Positions 44,267-53,059 of a DNA stretch of 64,000 nt are shown here, in pieces. The stretch spans positions 151,858 to 215,857 of the forward strand of contig NZ_NSEB01000023.1 in the NCBI RefSeq assembly GCF_002734215.1. Direction: 5' to 3'. How positions within the stretch are numbered: the first letter of the stretch is position 1; each line of letters opens with the position of its first letter. This DNA comes from Fredinandcohnia onubensis (GTDB lineage: Bacteria; Bacillota; Bacilli; Bacillales; Bacillaceae_L). The position numbers and the translations under genes were made by a program. Under the pieces are notes generated by a model. That model was not told the DNA's origin. It made no database searches and was given only the letters and a program-made list of their open reading frames with translations.

Positions 44267-45502
44267 GTGCGCTTTGGTGTTATTGCAGATGATTTTACCG
44301 GTGGTAGTGACATCGCTTCTTTCTTTGTGAAAGGTGGACTTAGTACGGTTTTATACAATGGAGTACCGAAAATTGATGAGGCTCCAAAGGCAGAGGTATG
44401 TGTAATCGCCTTAAAAACCCGTACTCAAAATCCAAAAGACGCTGTCAAAGATTCACTCGAGGCGATAGGCTGGTTAAAAGAGAAAGGTGCACAACAGTTT
44501 TATATAAAATATTGCTCTACATTTGATTCCACACCAGAGGGTAACATTGGACCTATTTGTGATGCTGTAATGGAAGAGCTAGAAGTTCCTTATACGATTC
44601 TTTGTCCTGCACTTCCAGTAAATGGACGTACTGTCAAACAAGGTTATTTATATGTAAATGGAGTTCCATTACATAAGAGTCCAATGAAGAATCATCCGCT
44701 TACACCAATGTGGGATAGTGATCTGGTTCGTTTAATGGATGCACAAAGCAAATTTTCCAGTGTAAAAATGTCAGACGCTTTATACAAGGAAGAAGTAGAT
44801 GAACTAATTACAAGAATAACAACACAAAGTAAGTATTCCCATTTTTATATCGTGCCAGATTACGAGAAAGAAGAAGATGCGGAAAAGCTGGTTCAGTTAT
44901 TTGGAGGACTCAAACTTCTAACTGGTGGCAGTGGACTAGCGTACCCATTGGCGAAAATGTATAAGGAAAATGCGGATGCGGATGGATTTGAACGGTCTAA
45001 TACTCCAGCATTACTATTAGCAGGAAGTTGTAGTGAAGCGACTCGAAACCAGATATTAGAATATCAAAAGTCTGGTGGTAAAACTTATTTTATGGATCCA
45101 ATTAAATTGACTTCAGGTTTAGAAACGGTCGAAAAGATATGGAATGTGATTTCTCAAAACAAAGAAGAATCAATCTTAGTATATAGCAGCGACACACCTG
45201 AGAATGTGAAACGGATTCAGCAACAAGGTAAGGAAGATGTTGCTGCGAAATTAGAAAACGCAACTGCAGATTTAGCAGAACTTGCAGTTCAAGCTGGGTT
45301 TCACAGAATCATTGTTGCAGGCGGAGAAACGAGTGGAGCTGTAGCAAAAAGGCTTGGGTATAATGGATACCATATAGGAGATAGTATCGCACCTGGAGTA
45401 CCAATCATGATACCAATAGAAGATAATAGAATTCGAATGGTGTTTAAGAGTGGAAACTTTGGAAAATCTGATTTTTTCCTTCAAGCCTTATCTTTAACAT
45501 AA
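44267..45502 (+). CDS. Four-carbon acid sugar kinase (OtnK/DtnK, DUF1537 family)
   Basis: About 411 residues. N-terminal substrate domain starts FGVIADDFTGGSDIASFFVKGG, the family signature; the C-terminal nucleotide domain includes IIVAGGETSGAVAKRLG and FKSGNFGKSDFF. Known members phosphorylate 3-oxo- or 2-oxo-tetronates. The GTG at 44267 lies 6 nt after AAGGGGTG; the GTG at 44258 is within that site. Product would be an oxo-tetronate 4-phosphate for the aldolase/decarboxylase next door. Confidence 0.9.
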   Translation: MRFGVIADDFTGGSDIASFFVKGGLSTVLYNGVPKIDEAPKAEVCVIALKTRTQNPKDAVKDSLEAIGWLKEKGAQQFYIKYCSTFDSTPEGNIGPICDAVMEELEVPYTILCPALPVNGRTVKQGYLYVNGVPLHKSPMKNHPLTPMWDSDLVRLMDAQSKFSSVKMSDALYKEEVDELITRITTQSKYSHFYIVPDYEKEEDAEKLVQLFGGLKLLTGGSGLAYPLAKMYKENADADGFERSNTPALLLAGSCSEATRNQILEYQKSGGKTYFMDPIKLTSGLETVEKIWNVISQNKEESILVYSSDTPENVKRIQQQGKEDVAAKLENATADLAELAVQAGFHRIIVAGGETSGAVAKRLGYNGYHIGDSIAPGVPIMIPIEDNRIRMVFKSGNFGKSDFFLQALSLT

Positions 45503-45518
45503 GAGAGAAGTGGTAAAT

Positions 45519-46109
45519 ATGAATCATACATTAGATAAGAAGATTGAAGATGCTATTTGGGTTGCCAAAAGTCTCTTTCAACGTGGTAAAGCAAGTGGCA
45601 GCGTTGCGAATCTAAGCTTTCTACATGAAGAAAAAATTTATGTAACTGCTACTGGAACATGCTTTGGAACTCTAAAACCAGAAGAGTTTGCTGTTATGGA
45701 CTTAGATGGAATTCAATATGATGAAGTAAAACCAAGCAAGGAATGGCCGTTACATTTGTCCGTATACAAAGCTAAACCAGATACCGGTGCAGTTCTTCAT
45801 GTACATAGCACTTATAGTGTGCTTTGGAGTTGTCTACCTGATCTAAATGAATCAGATTGTATGCCGGATCATACTCCATATTTAAAAATGAAATTGGGAA
45901 CTGTGGGCTTAATTCCATATGAAAAACCCGGTAGTCAAGAATTGTTTAACGTATTTGAAAAACGAGTAAATGCTAGTGATGGCTGGCTGCTGAGCCATCA
46001 CGGCCCGGTCGTACCAGGAAAAGATATCATGGAAGCATTTTTTGCATTAGAAGAATTAGAGGAAAGTGCGCACATTGCTTGGGAGCTTCGAAAACTTAAT
46101 ACAGAGTGA
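45519..46109 (+). CDS. Class II aldolase/adducin-family protein (OtnC-like)
   Basis: About 196 residues. Zinc-site motifs HVHST (two His) near residue 94 and LLSHHGPVV near 152, with SVANLSF and TATGTCFGTLKPEEF at the N-terminus. OtnC-type members decarboxylate 3-oxo-tetronate 4-phosphate to dihydroxyacetone phosphate. The ATG at 45519 is preferred to the GTG at 45510, which overlaps the ribosome site. It completes the tetronate trio. Confidence 0.88.
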   Translation: MNHTLDKKIEDAIWVAKSLFQRGKASGSVANLSFLHEEKIYVTATGTCFGTLKPEEFAVMDLDGIQYDEVKPSKEWPLHLSVYKAKPDTGAVLHVHSTYSVLWSCLPDLNESDCMPDHTPYLKMKLGTVGLIPYEKPGSQELFNVFEKRVNASDGWLLSHHGPVVPGKDIMEAFFALEELEESAHIAWELRKLNTE

Positions 46110-46147
46110 CATAGAAATTTGTCACACTTTAGAAGAAGGTGAAGATA

Positions 46148-46321
46148 ATGTTGCATATTATATTAGCTGTTTTTGCTGGTTTACTGATTGGTTTTTTATT
46201 TGGACTGACTAAACTACCGATTCCAGCACCACCAACTTTATCAGGTATCGGGGGAATTCTTGGTATTTATTTAGGTTATAAAATCTATTTATCTATCTTA
46301 CCTGTAATAACAAAGTTATAA
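46148..46321 (+). CDS. XapX-domain small membrane protein
   Basis: A 57-residue protein with two hydrophobic helices: IILAVFAGLLIGFLFGL and GIGGILGIYLGYKIYL, separated by LPIPAPPTLSG, the XapX signature. XapX proteins are of unknown function and often sit at ends of catabolic or transport operons. The ATG at 46148 follows AAGGTG by 6 nt. Confidence 0.82.
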   Translation: MLHIILAVFAGLLIGFLFGLTKLPIPAPPTLSGIGGILGIYLGYKIYLSILPVITKL

Positions 46322-46547
46322 TGTTATTCCATATATGAAGCTAATACGGTTGCTACCTCATGACCTTGTCGGAATTCCGCAAGGTCTATTCCATTTGATT
46401 GGAGATAACACTACAACGGACAGAGAAAAGGGTCTATGACAGTCACCCATTATGACATTCTTTTAAATATTGGGACACACGGTTAATACTAATGGTGTAT
46501 ACACTACTTAAAAGAAGAATAGAGGTGTCATTCTGGGTACTGTTGAG

Positions 46548-46880
46548 GTGTACGGGTTAAGTCAATATTCCAAGGATGAACTAACATCAATGATTATGTC
46601 TCATATTGACGAGAAACTTGATGATTTTGATATTGAAGTGAAAAAGATTGCCATTATCGGGAGTCGTCTATACGGTAATGTTCATGAAGAAAGTGATTTA
46701 GATATTGTTATCGAATACAGTGGAACTGAACGAGAAGACGATGTTTTCCATAATCTCATGGAGGAACCTCTATATATCGAACATATCAAAGTTGATTTCT
46801 TACCGTATTGGGATTTAAATGGTGAGGGAATTGGGAATCGCAAGCATATTATTCTTTTGGATAGTTCGTATCATTACTAG
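46548..46880 (+). CDS. Nucleotidyltransferase-domain protein (MNT-like)
   Basis: A 110-residue minimal nucleotidyltransferase fold. Motif GSRLYGNVHEESDLDIVIEY fits GS-x10-DxD exactly; a third acid is in VDFLPYW. Such proteins often pair with a HEPN partner as toxin-antitoxin modules, but none is adjacent. The start is uncertain: GTG 46548 lacks a good ribosome site, and a CTG or ATT near 46530-46533 would fit AGAGG at 46521 better. Gene order gives no function. Confidence 0.7.
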   Translation: MYGLSQYSKDELTSMIMSHIDEKLDDFDIEVKKIAIIGSRLYGNVHEESDLDIVIEYSGTEREDDVFHNLMEEPLYIEHIKVDFLPYWDLNGEGIGNRKHIILLDSSYHY

Positions 46881-46976
46881 TAATTGACGTTGAAAACAAG
46901 GGGTCGGCTAAGAAAATTGAAACCTTTCCCGTTTTGTATCGTATATGAAGTATGCTTACAAACAGGAGGGGATATA

Positions 46977-47423
46977 GTGAAGAAACGATTTTTAGTTTTT
47001 TCTTTAATAGGGTTACTATTTCTTGGGGCTTGTTCCGTCCTTGAGGATGTTAATAATACATTAACGTACGTGAATGAGGCAACTGATTATGTGAATGAGG
47101 TAAGTACATTTGTTAACGAGGCTCCCAGCCTAGCAGAACAGGCAGTTACCGATGAACAATCAAGAACAGAGCTCGAAACCATGTTAACTGATATGCAGGA
47201 AGACATGAATTCTTTTAACGCGCTTCAACCACCAGGAGTCGCAGAGGACCTTCATCAGCAAATCGTTGATTATAACCAACAAGCAGAAGAAGGCATTAAT
47301 TTGTATCTAGATAATATCGAGAATGGACAATTAGATCCAGCTCTTCTTGAAAATAGTGAGTTATTTCAAACGTTACAGAACGTAACAAATACAATTGATC
47401 AGATCCAACAATTAGGCAATTAA
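46977..47423 (+). CDS. DUF6376-type lipoprotein
   Basis: About 148 residues. A lipoprotein signal ends at LFLGACS with Cys19. The mature part is helical with repeated NEA-type heptads (DVNNTLTYVNEATDYVNEV), DMQEDMNSFNALQPPGVAEDLHQQI and a Gln-rich end, matching the small Bacillus lipoproteins of DUF6376. The GTG at 46977 has AGGAGGGG 6 nt upstream. Extracytoplasmic; function unknown. Confidence 0.82.
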   Translation: MKKRFLVFSLIGLLFLGACSVLEDVNNTLTYVNEATDYVNEVSTFVNEAPSLAEQAVTDEQSRTELETMLTDMQEDMNSFNALQPPGVAEDLHQQIVDYNQQAEEGINLYLDNIENGQLDPALLENSELFQTLQNVTNTIDQIQQLGN

Positions 47424-47427
47424 ACAT

Positions 47428-47470
47428 AAACAGGCGCAGCTCTTTAAAAAGAGGTTGCGCCTGTTTTCTA
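47428..47470. terminator. Bidirectional terminator between convergent genes
   Basis: Perfect 11-bp stem AAACAGGCGCA (47428-47438) / TGCGCCTGTTT (47456-47466), flanked by A- and T-rich sequence. It serves the lipoprotein gene and the AtoE-like gene. Confidence 0.92.
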
Positions 47471-47471
47471 T

Positions 47472-48788
47472 TCAGTACACAAAATAAATCAATATCGAAG
47501 TCACAATCCCAATCCACACACTTAGTAGAATACAATAGCCCATAATGTGTCGAATATGAAGTCCAACAATACTTAAGATCGGCAAGGCCCAGAATGGTTG
47601 GATGAGGTTCGTCCAGGCATCTCCCCAGCCGACTGCCATCGCGATCACGGCAGGATCGGCACCTAGTTCCATTCCTGCAGGTACTTGGAGTGGACCTTGT
47701 AGTGCCCACTGTCCTCCGCCTGATGGAGCTAAGATATTGACAAGTCCAGCCGTCCAATACGTAAACACACCAAATGTTTCTGCGCTGGAAATGGATGTCA
47801 TACCCCTGATAATGGTATCGGCAAGTCCGGAGCTACCGAGTAGTGCGATAATCCCCGCATAGAAAGGAAATTGTAGAATGATAGGCGAAATAGATCCGGC
47901 AGCTTCTTTAAAGGCAATTCCATATTGCGCAAGTGAGCGGTGAAAGAGTAGTCCTAATGATAAAAATAAGATATTAATAAGGTTCAAGTTAAGATCCACA
48001 CTTTTAGCGAATTGTAGCAACACATAAACGATACCAACCAAGCCAATTAAAATACCCAAAATAGGTGTGTTCTCTAAACGAATGGCAGGTGAATTGCTGT
48101 CTTCTTTGGAAACGACTGCTGCTTTGGGTGGTTCCGTTTTTGCTGTAAATGGGATGATATTCTTTTTTGGAGCCATTAATAGGATAAAAATAGGAATTGT
48201 AATGAGTAGTGCAAAGAAAATGATTACCGTACCTGGGTGGAAGATAGTTTCAGAGGTTGGGATAACGCCCATTACATCGGCGAGAAAGTGATCTTCTGTT
48301 GCGATTGTTAGAAGGATTGAGCTGGAAAGCCCGGCTGTATAGAGCACTGTAGGAGCATAGGCACATGCGACCAAAAGTGGGAAGTGAGCATTTTTATTCC
48401 TCTTACCGACCTCACGAGCGACGATGGCACCGACGACTACAGCGAGCCCCCAGTTAATATAATACGCAGCAGCCGAAATCAAGAACGTGAATAAATAGGC
48501 CTTTGTTGCCGTATTCGCTTTAGCTGAGATAGCCTCTAAACCTCTCCGGACAAAAGGAACCGAAGCAAGGACCATCCCCGTCATTAGCAGGAGTACCATT
48601 TGCATTGTAAACGCTAAATAAGTCCAAAAACCGTCTCCATACGACTGAAACAAATTAGCTGGATCAGCAGGAGCTGTAAAAAAGGCCAAGACAAACACAA
48701 ACAAAGTCATCAACACTGCAATAACAAACGCATCAGGCAAATACCGCTGAATCACACGTGAAAAGCGTTCTGACACTCTGTTTAACAT
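47472..48788 (-). CDS. Short-chain fatty acid transporter, AtoE family
   Basis: A 438-residue membrane protein with about 11 hydrophobic segments. It starts VSERFSRVIQRYLPDAFVIAVLMTLFVFVLA, and includes INWGLAVVVGAIVAREVG and LAPSGGGQWALQGP, typical of AtoE (short-chain fatty acid uptake). Ribosome site AGGGGAG before the ATG. It stands alone here, with no acetoacetate or butyrate genes beside it. Confidence 0.9.
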   Translation of the reverse strand: MLNRVSERFSRVIQRYLPDAFVIAVLMTLFVFVLAFFTAPADPANLFQSYGDGFWTYLAFTMQMVLLLMTGMVLASVPFVRRGLEAISAKANTATKAYLFTFLISAAAYYINWGLAVVVGAIVAREVGKRNKNAHFPLLVACAYAPTVLYTAGLSSSILLTIATEDHFLADVMGVIPTSETIFHPGTVIIFFALLITIPIFILLMAPKKNIIPFTAKTEPPKAAVVSKEDSNSPAIRLENTPILGILIGLVGIVYVLLQFAKSVDLNLNLINILFLSLGLLFHRSLAQYGIAFKEAAGSISPIILQFPFYAGIIALLGSSGLADTIIRGMTSISSAETFGVFTYWTAGLVNILAPSGGGQWALQGPLQVPAGMELGADPAVIAMAVGWGDAWTNLIQPFWALPILSIVGLHIRHIMGYCILLSVWIGIVTSILIYFVY

Positions 48789-48890
48789 TTTTTCCCCTCC
48801 TTTTTACTACAAAAGGTATGAGGGGAGGGGATATTGTATGACTTGTTTTCAATAAGTCTCTTTGGAGTATCCTTCCTTAACTGAAAAATG

Positions 48891-48920
48891 AACAAGCAAG
48901 GCCAAATGGCCTTGCTTGTT
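48891..48920. terminator. Rho-independent terminator for the M28 peptidase gene
   Basis: Perfect 13-bp stem AACAAGCAAGGCC / GGCCTTGCTTGTT with a 4-nt loop; on the minus strand a T-run (CATTTTTC) follows. Confidence 0.92.
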
Positions 48921-48933
48921 GTTTAATTCTTTC

Positions 48934-50334
48934 TTATTTTAAAGACTGCTCATGATATAACTCAAGGTCTGCTTTCACTTTAGGCCCTTTTTTAGGTTTT
49001 GGTCCCATATTGTCAAAACGGGCTTGATCATAGATGGCGGAACCTACGATTTCAGCAACATCTTGAAGTTTTTCCTTACTAATTTTGTCTAGTGAGTCTT
49101 CTGGTGTATGATACCAAGGCTCTGATGGGCTATGAATGAATAATGCAGCAGGGATTCCAGCTTCTGCAAATGGAACATGGTCACTTCTACCACCAGCATA
49201 AAATGGAGTAGGTTCCCCATTCAATCTTGTACTTGATGCTTGTGCAAGCTCAGTTACTAGATTTGGTTTACCATCAAGTGTCGCCATTGTTAGGTTACCT
49301 GCATCACGACTTCCGACCATATCTAGGTTAAAATTTGCGATAATACGATCGAGGTCGTCCTCAGGTAGATTTGCCACATAATGTGCGGAGCCTAATAGTC
49401 CATTTTCCTCAGCACCAAATGTAATGAAACGAATTTCGGTATCTGTAGGAATGTCTTTAAAGACACGTGCTAGCTCAAGTGTCATAGCGGTACCTGATGC
49501 ATCGTCATTTGCTCCCGGTGCACCTGCTACGGAGTCGTGGTGAGCCCCAACAACAATTACATCATTTGTATCTTTTTTCTTATTCGTTGGCTTCTTTGTT
49601 GCGATTACATTATGAGAAGTACTTTCACCAGCTCTTGCACCATCAACCTGGAGCGAAGTATGAAGCACCTCTCCATTTACAAGTGCTTCATGCAGTGCAT
49701 CACCTTCTGCTTTCGTTAATGCTACAGCAGGTACATACTTGTCATTCGCTTCTCCAAGAGTTCCATTTATAGCTCCTGAAGTATTGTTGAAAATAATAAC
49801 TCCTAGTGCTCCTTTGTCAGCAGCATTAAGCACTTTCTCCGCAAACGAGATCTCGCCACGCTGAATAAGCGCAATTTTTCCAGTAAGGTCAGTGTCTTGA
49901 AGTTCAGCGACTGTCCCTAATCCTGCATAAACTAGTTCCCCTGACACATTTCCATTTACAGTGTAGGTGAAAGAACTTGGCTGGAGGGTACCATCATAGC
50001 CATTAACCGAAAGTTCAATTGAACTTGGAGGTGTATAGCCATAGAAGGTAAATGGTTGAATTTCAGTTTCATATCCATAGGATTCGAATTGTTCTTTTAT
50101 GTATTGAACAGCGTTGTGTTCTGCTTCAGTCCCTGCAACACGCGGTGTTTCAGAAAGGGATGCAATATTGTTATAAATATTGTCTACATTTAGTTGATTA
50201 ATCACCTTGTGATCAAAGAACTTCTCCTTCTGAGATTGTGTCACTTCGATTGGTTTTGCAAATACTGCAGGTGTAGCAATAGCCCCAAATGCAAGTGTTG
50301 TAGTAAGTCCAAACGATATTACTAGTTTTTTCAT
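48934..50334 (-). CDS. Secreted M28 aminopeptidase with PA domain (YwaD-like)
   Basis: A 466-residue exported zinc peptidase. Signal peptide cut after AVFA (about residue 26). A PA insert (about 115-240, with GKIALIQRGEISFAEKV) lies before the catalytic domain. Zinc ligands and catalytic acids are in VGAHHDSVAG (266-267), GANDDASG (277), FGAEENG (309-310), NLDMVGS (338) and RSDHVPFAEAG. It resembles Bacillus YwaD, an aminopeptidase released to the medium. The ATG at 50334 follows GGGAGGA; an upstream in-frame ATG at 50421 lacks a ribosome site. Confidence 0.93.
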   Translation of the reverse strand: MKKLVISFGLTTTLAFGAIATPAVFAKPIEVTQSQKEKFFDHKVINQLNVDNIYNNIASLSETPRVAGTEAEHNAVQYIKEQFESYGYETEIQPFTFYGYTPPSSIELSVNGYDGTLQPSSFTYTVNGNVSGELVYAGLGTVAELQDTDLTGKIALIQRGEISFAEKVLNAADKGALGVIIFNNTSGAINGTLGEANDKYVPAVALTKAEGDALHEALVNGEVLHTSLQVDGARAGESTSHNVIATKKPTNKKKDTNDVIVVGAHHDSVAGAPGANDDASGTAMTLELARVFKDIPTDTEIRFITFGAEENGLLGSAHYVANLPEDDLDRIIANFNLDMVGSRDAGNLTMATLDGKPNLVTELAQASSTRLNGEPTPFYAGGRSDHVPFAEAGIPAALFIHSPSEPWYHTPEDSLDKISKEKLQDVAEIVGSAIYDQARFDNMGPKPKKGPKVKADLELYHEQSLK

Positions 50335-50525
50335 AAAATTCCTCCCTTTACTAGATTCATAGTACAAGTTAAAGTTTATATCATTCGGAAAATTCAAATA
50401 AGTGTAGGAATCCTTAGACAATGATAGGCTTAAACTCCTGTTTACACTTCAAAGTGGCTAGAAAAGGACTTACTTCCTATGAGGAAAATACTTCCAACGC
50501 TGTATCTTAGGCGGGAACGAGGGGA

Positions 50526-50550
50526 GGCTGTTAGTGCCGAAGTAACAGCC
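50526..50550. other. Stem-loop in the gap between peptidase and membrane-protein genes
   Basis: GGCTGTTA (50526-50533) / TAACAGCC (50543-50550) with a 9-nt loop. It lies in a GC-richer patch that may be a second 3' hairpin of the minus-strand gene at 50663. No gene is seen between 50335 and 50662. Confidence 0.35.
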
Positions 50551-50608
50551 ATTACCGTAAATCAAGTGCACTATTTTTCTTTGATGAAGCATTTCTGCTA
50601 ACAAAAGT

Positions 50609-50658
50609 AAAGGCTGCCGGTCCCGATAAGCTAAAGCGTGGGGCAGGCAGCCTTTTTT
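50609..50658. terminator. Rho-independent terminator after the membrane-protein gene
   Basis: AAAGGCTGCC (50609-50618) / GGCAGCCTTT (50646-50655) with further pairing in between; T-runs on both strands. It ends the minus-strand gene at 50663. Confidence 0.85.
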
Positions 50659-50662
50659 ATAC

Positions 50663-51127
50663 CTATTTCGTTTTATGATTAATCTTGATATCATGTTTTT
50701 TCACATACTCATAGATTTGCTGATTTGTTATATCATCATATTTTTTTACCCATTCTTTATTCGATAGATCAACAATTTCATTCCGTAGGGCGTGGTATTC
50801 ATCCTTTGCTTTTTCTTTTAAATCAAAGGTGAATTTTGAAGTGAAATATAATACTGCCCCGAAAAATAAATCCCTCACAAGATTTTTATTAGTAAACAAC
50901 GTATCTATAATTGTAAAACTGCCAAATACATCTGGAGTATATAAGACATATTTAATAAATGTGTAGAAGGCATACCCAATTAACGTATACAAGAAAAAGC
51001 TATGCATGCTTTTTTTTCTATTATGTTTTTCGTTAAAGTCAAGTAATCGATCCAACGAATCTCCATCAGCCCTTGATATACGAGTACCTTCCTGATGCCA
51101 AGGTGCGGCAAAGCCATTATCTGCCAT
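50663..51127 (-). CDS. Hypothetical membrane protein
   Basis: About 154 residues. Charged N-terminus (MADNGFAAPWHQEGTRISRADGDSL), two likely membrane helices (SFFLYTLIGYAFYTFIKYVL, and RDLFFGAVLYFTSKF), then a charged, helical C-terminal third ending in a Lys-rich tail (KHDIKINHKTK). No known domain recognised. The ATG at 51127 has GGGGGAG upstream; an in-frame ATG at 51151 lies before that site. It is flanked by unrelated genes. Confidence 0.75.
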   Translation of the reverse strand: MADNGFAAPWHQEGTRISRADGDSLDRLLDFNEKHNRKKSMHSFFLYTLIGYAFYTFIKYVLYTPDVFGSFTIIDTLFTNKNLVRDLFFGAVLYFTSKFTFDLKEKAKDEYHALRNEIVDLSNKEWVKKYDDITNQQIYEYVKKHDIKINHKTK

Positions 51128-51535
51128 TGTGCTCCCCCTTACATTATACATTCACCATTCTATTCGTATGGTATATATTATTTTTTGATTGAGAGGAATA
51201 TGACAAGCTATTTGTAAAAAATGCATAATAAGTACTTTTGTTTCCATAAGTGAAAAATGTACAACCTATAAATGTTGTTTTGTCTGACTCCAACCTCGTA
51301 TCCTGCAAGAACATACGGTTAAAATTGCTAGGGTTTCGATTGGACTTAACGCAAAGCCATATTAGTTTAAAAGAGAGGCAAGGATTTAGCTCTTCAAATA
51401 TCTAGTAGTCTTTTAATAATAATTATTGAATAAAATGGTAATACGTGAATAATTGTTAAAATCAATTGGATTGGAAATAAGGACGTTGCAATTAGTTCAA
51501 CCGTAATTTGCAAACAAAACTAGGGAGGGAAAGAA
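51128..51535. other. 408-bp intergenic region between divergent genes
   Basis: AT-rich, no gene seen. It must contain the promoters of the minus-strand membrane protein and of the alcohol dehydrogenase gene, but no clear -35/-10 pair stood out. The dehydrogenase has an AGGGAGGG ribosome site. Confidence 0.45.
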
Positions 51536-52738
51536 ATGAGTTCGATTTCAAGTGTCTATATGCCTAGAGCTATTTTTTATGGATCTGATTCTTTTAAACT
51601 GTTAGGGGTAGAAACTAGGAAACTAGGAACTAAAGCTCTTATCATTAGTGACAGAGTGATGGAGGATATTGGTTATGTTGATGAATGTAAAAATATTGTT
51701 AATGAAGAAGGAATTGAGCATTCAACCTATTTGGATATAACATCCGAACCGACTGACATATTCGTAGATGAAGCCCTGGAAGTCTTTAAACAAAATAATT
51801 GTGATGTCATTATTGCATTAGGTGGAGGAAGTTGTATTGACACGGCAAAAGCTGTTGCCGTAATTGCTACAAGTGGGGGAAGGATTAGTGATTTTATAGG
51901 GAATAAAAAAATCGCTGATAAGAAGGCTATTCCTCTAATTGCAATTCCTACCACTGCGGGTACTGGATCTGAAGCAACAGATGTAACAGTTATAACAAAT
52001 ACAAGAAATGATGTAAAAATGATGATTAAACAACCGGCGTTTTTACCAGAAGTCGCTATAGTTGATCCTTTGCTTACACTCTCTTCTCCAAAGCATATCA
52101 CATCAGCAACTGGGGTAGATGCCTTAACCCATGCAATCGAAGCATATATTTCAAGACGCTCACATCCATTCACAGATACCCTTGCTTTATCCGCCATCAA
52201 ATTGATTTACGATAACATAGAAGAAGTTTGTAAGAATGGTAACAATATTTTAGCAAGAGAAAAAATGTCATTAGGAGCCTTAAAAGCTGGCATCGCATTT
52301 TCAAATGCATCTGTTTGTTTAGTTCATGGAATGTCTAGACCAATAGGAGCCTTATTTCATGTACCACATGGAGTTTCAAATGCAATGCTGCTACCTGCAA
52401 TTTTAGAATATAGTAAATCAGCTTGCATTGAAAAGTTAGCTAATATTGGACTGTTTATTAAACCGGAGTTAAATGATTACTCAAATGAAGAAATTGCAAA
52501 TATCGTTGTACGAGAAATAAAGCAACTTTGTTTGCATTTGAATATCCCTAATATGAAAGAGTGGGGAATAGAAAAACAAGAATTAGATAAAGTAGTTAGA
52601 AAAATGGCGAAAGACGCTATTGCAAGTGGAAGTCCTGGAAACAATCCAAGAATTCCTACAGAAGAAGAAATTATTAAATTATATGAACTTTGTTTTGATT
52701 ACAAGATGAATGAAGGTGTTAATGAATCAATCTTATAA
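51536..52738 (+). CDS. Iron-type alcohol dehydrogenase
   Basis: A 400-residue family III (iron-dependent) alcohol dehydrogenase. NAD site GGGSCIDTAKAVAV and TTAGTGSEATDVTVI; metal ligands include Asp and His in GVDALTHAIEAY and the His pair in VHGMSRPIGALFHVPHG. It begins IYMPRAIFYGSDS-like, close to the 1,3-propanediol/butanol dehydrogenase group. Monocistronic with its own terminator. Substrate not predictable. Confidence 0.92.
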   Translation: MSSISSVYMPRAIFYGSDSFKLLGVETRKLGTKALIISDRVMEDIGYVDECKNIVNEEGIEHSTYLDITSEPTDIFVDEALEVFKQNNCDVIIALGGGSCIDTAKAVAVIATSGGRISDFIGNKKIADKKAIPLIAIPTTAGTGSEATDVTVITNTRNDVKMMIKQPAFLPEVAIVDPLLTLSSPKHITSATGVDALTHAIEAYISRRSHPFTDTLALSAIKLIYDNIEEVCKNGNNILAREKMSLGALKAGIAFSNASVCLVHGMSRPIGALFHVPHGVSNAMLLPAILEYSKSACIEKLANIGLFIKPELNDYSNEEIANIVVREIKQLCLHLNIPNMKEWGIEKQELDKVVRKMAKDAIASGSPGNNPRIPTEEEIIKLYELCFDYKMNEGVNESIL

Positions 52739-52754
52739 TTGGTTTAGATATTTT

Positions 52755-52789
52755 AAACTAGTTCACTTACTTCTGGACTAGTTTTTTTT
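52755..52789 (+). terminator. Rho-independent terminator after alcohol dehydrogenase gene
   Basis: AAACTAGTTCA (52755-52765) / TGGACTAGTTT (52774-52784), one G-T pair, then T residues. Confidence 0.9.
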
Positions 52790-52894
52790 ATATCTAAATT
52801 CTCCAACAACAGTACTTTCTTAGGTAAAAAGAAGGATTTTTCGACACGATAATGGAAACTATTTAACAATAGATAAATTTATCGAGGTGACATC

Positions 52895-52969
52895 ATGCTT
52901 AAGCAAGGGATATACGAAGAAATAATTTCACAGAAATTAAAAAAGGATATTGGTGCCGAGGGCGAATAA
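52895..52969 (+). pseudogene. N-terminal remnant of a DUF3427-type helicase
   Basis: A 24-codon frame, MLKQGIYEEIISQKLKKDI followed by GAEGE and a stop, with GAGGTG 6 nt before the ATG. The first 19 residues match, as I recall them, the start of large DEAD/DEAH helicases with an N-terminal phospholipase-D-like nuclease and a C-terminal DUF3427 domain, which often sit in defence islands. Nothing of the remaining protein follows, so the gene was cut after codon 20 or so, at the edge of the next system. It could be a small translated leader instead. Confidence 0.5.
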
Positions 52970-53059
52970 GAATGTGTTGTGAAACTAAACTTGTGAAAAA
53001 ATGTAAACTATAATTAGAATGTATATAAAGAGGCATAAACAATAAAGGAGCAAGGATAA

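Noticed and set aside
47602..47862. 86-codon plus-strand frame
   Set aside because: Antisense to the AtoE-like transporter gene.
50470..50694. 74-codon minus-strand frame
   Set aside because: It overlaps a terminator hairpin and the end of the membrane-protein gene; sequence is arginine- and proline-rich without family likeness.
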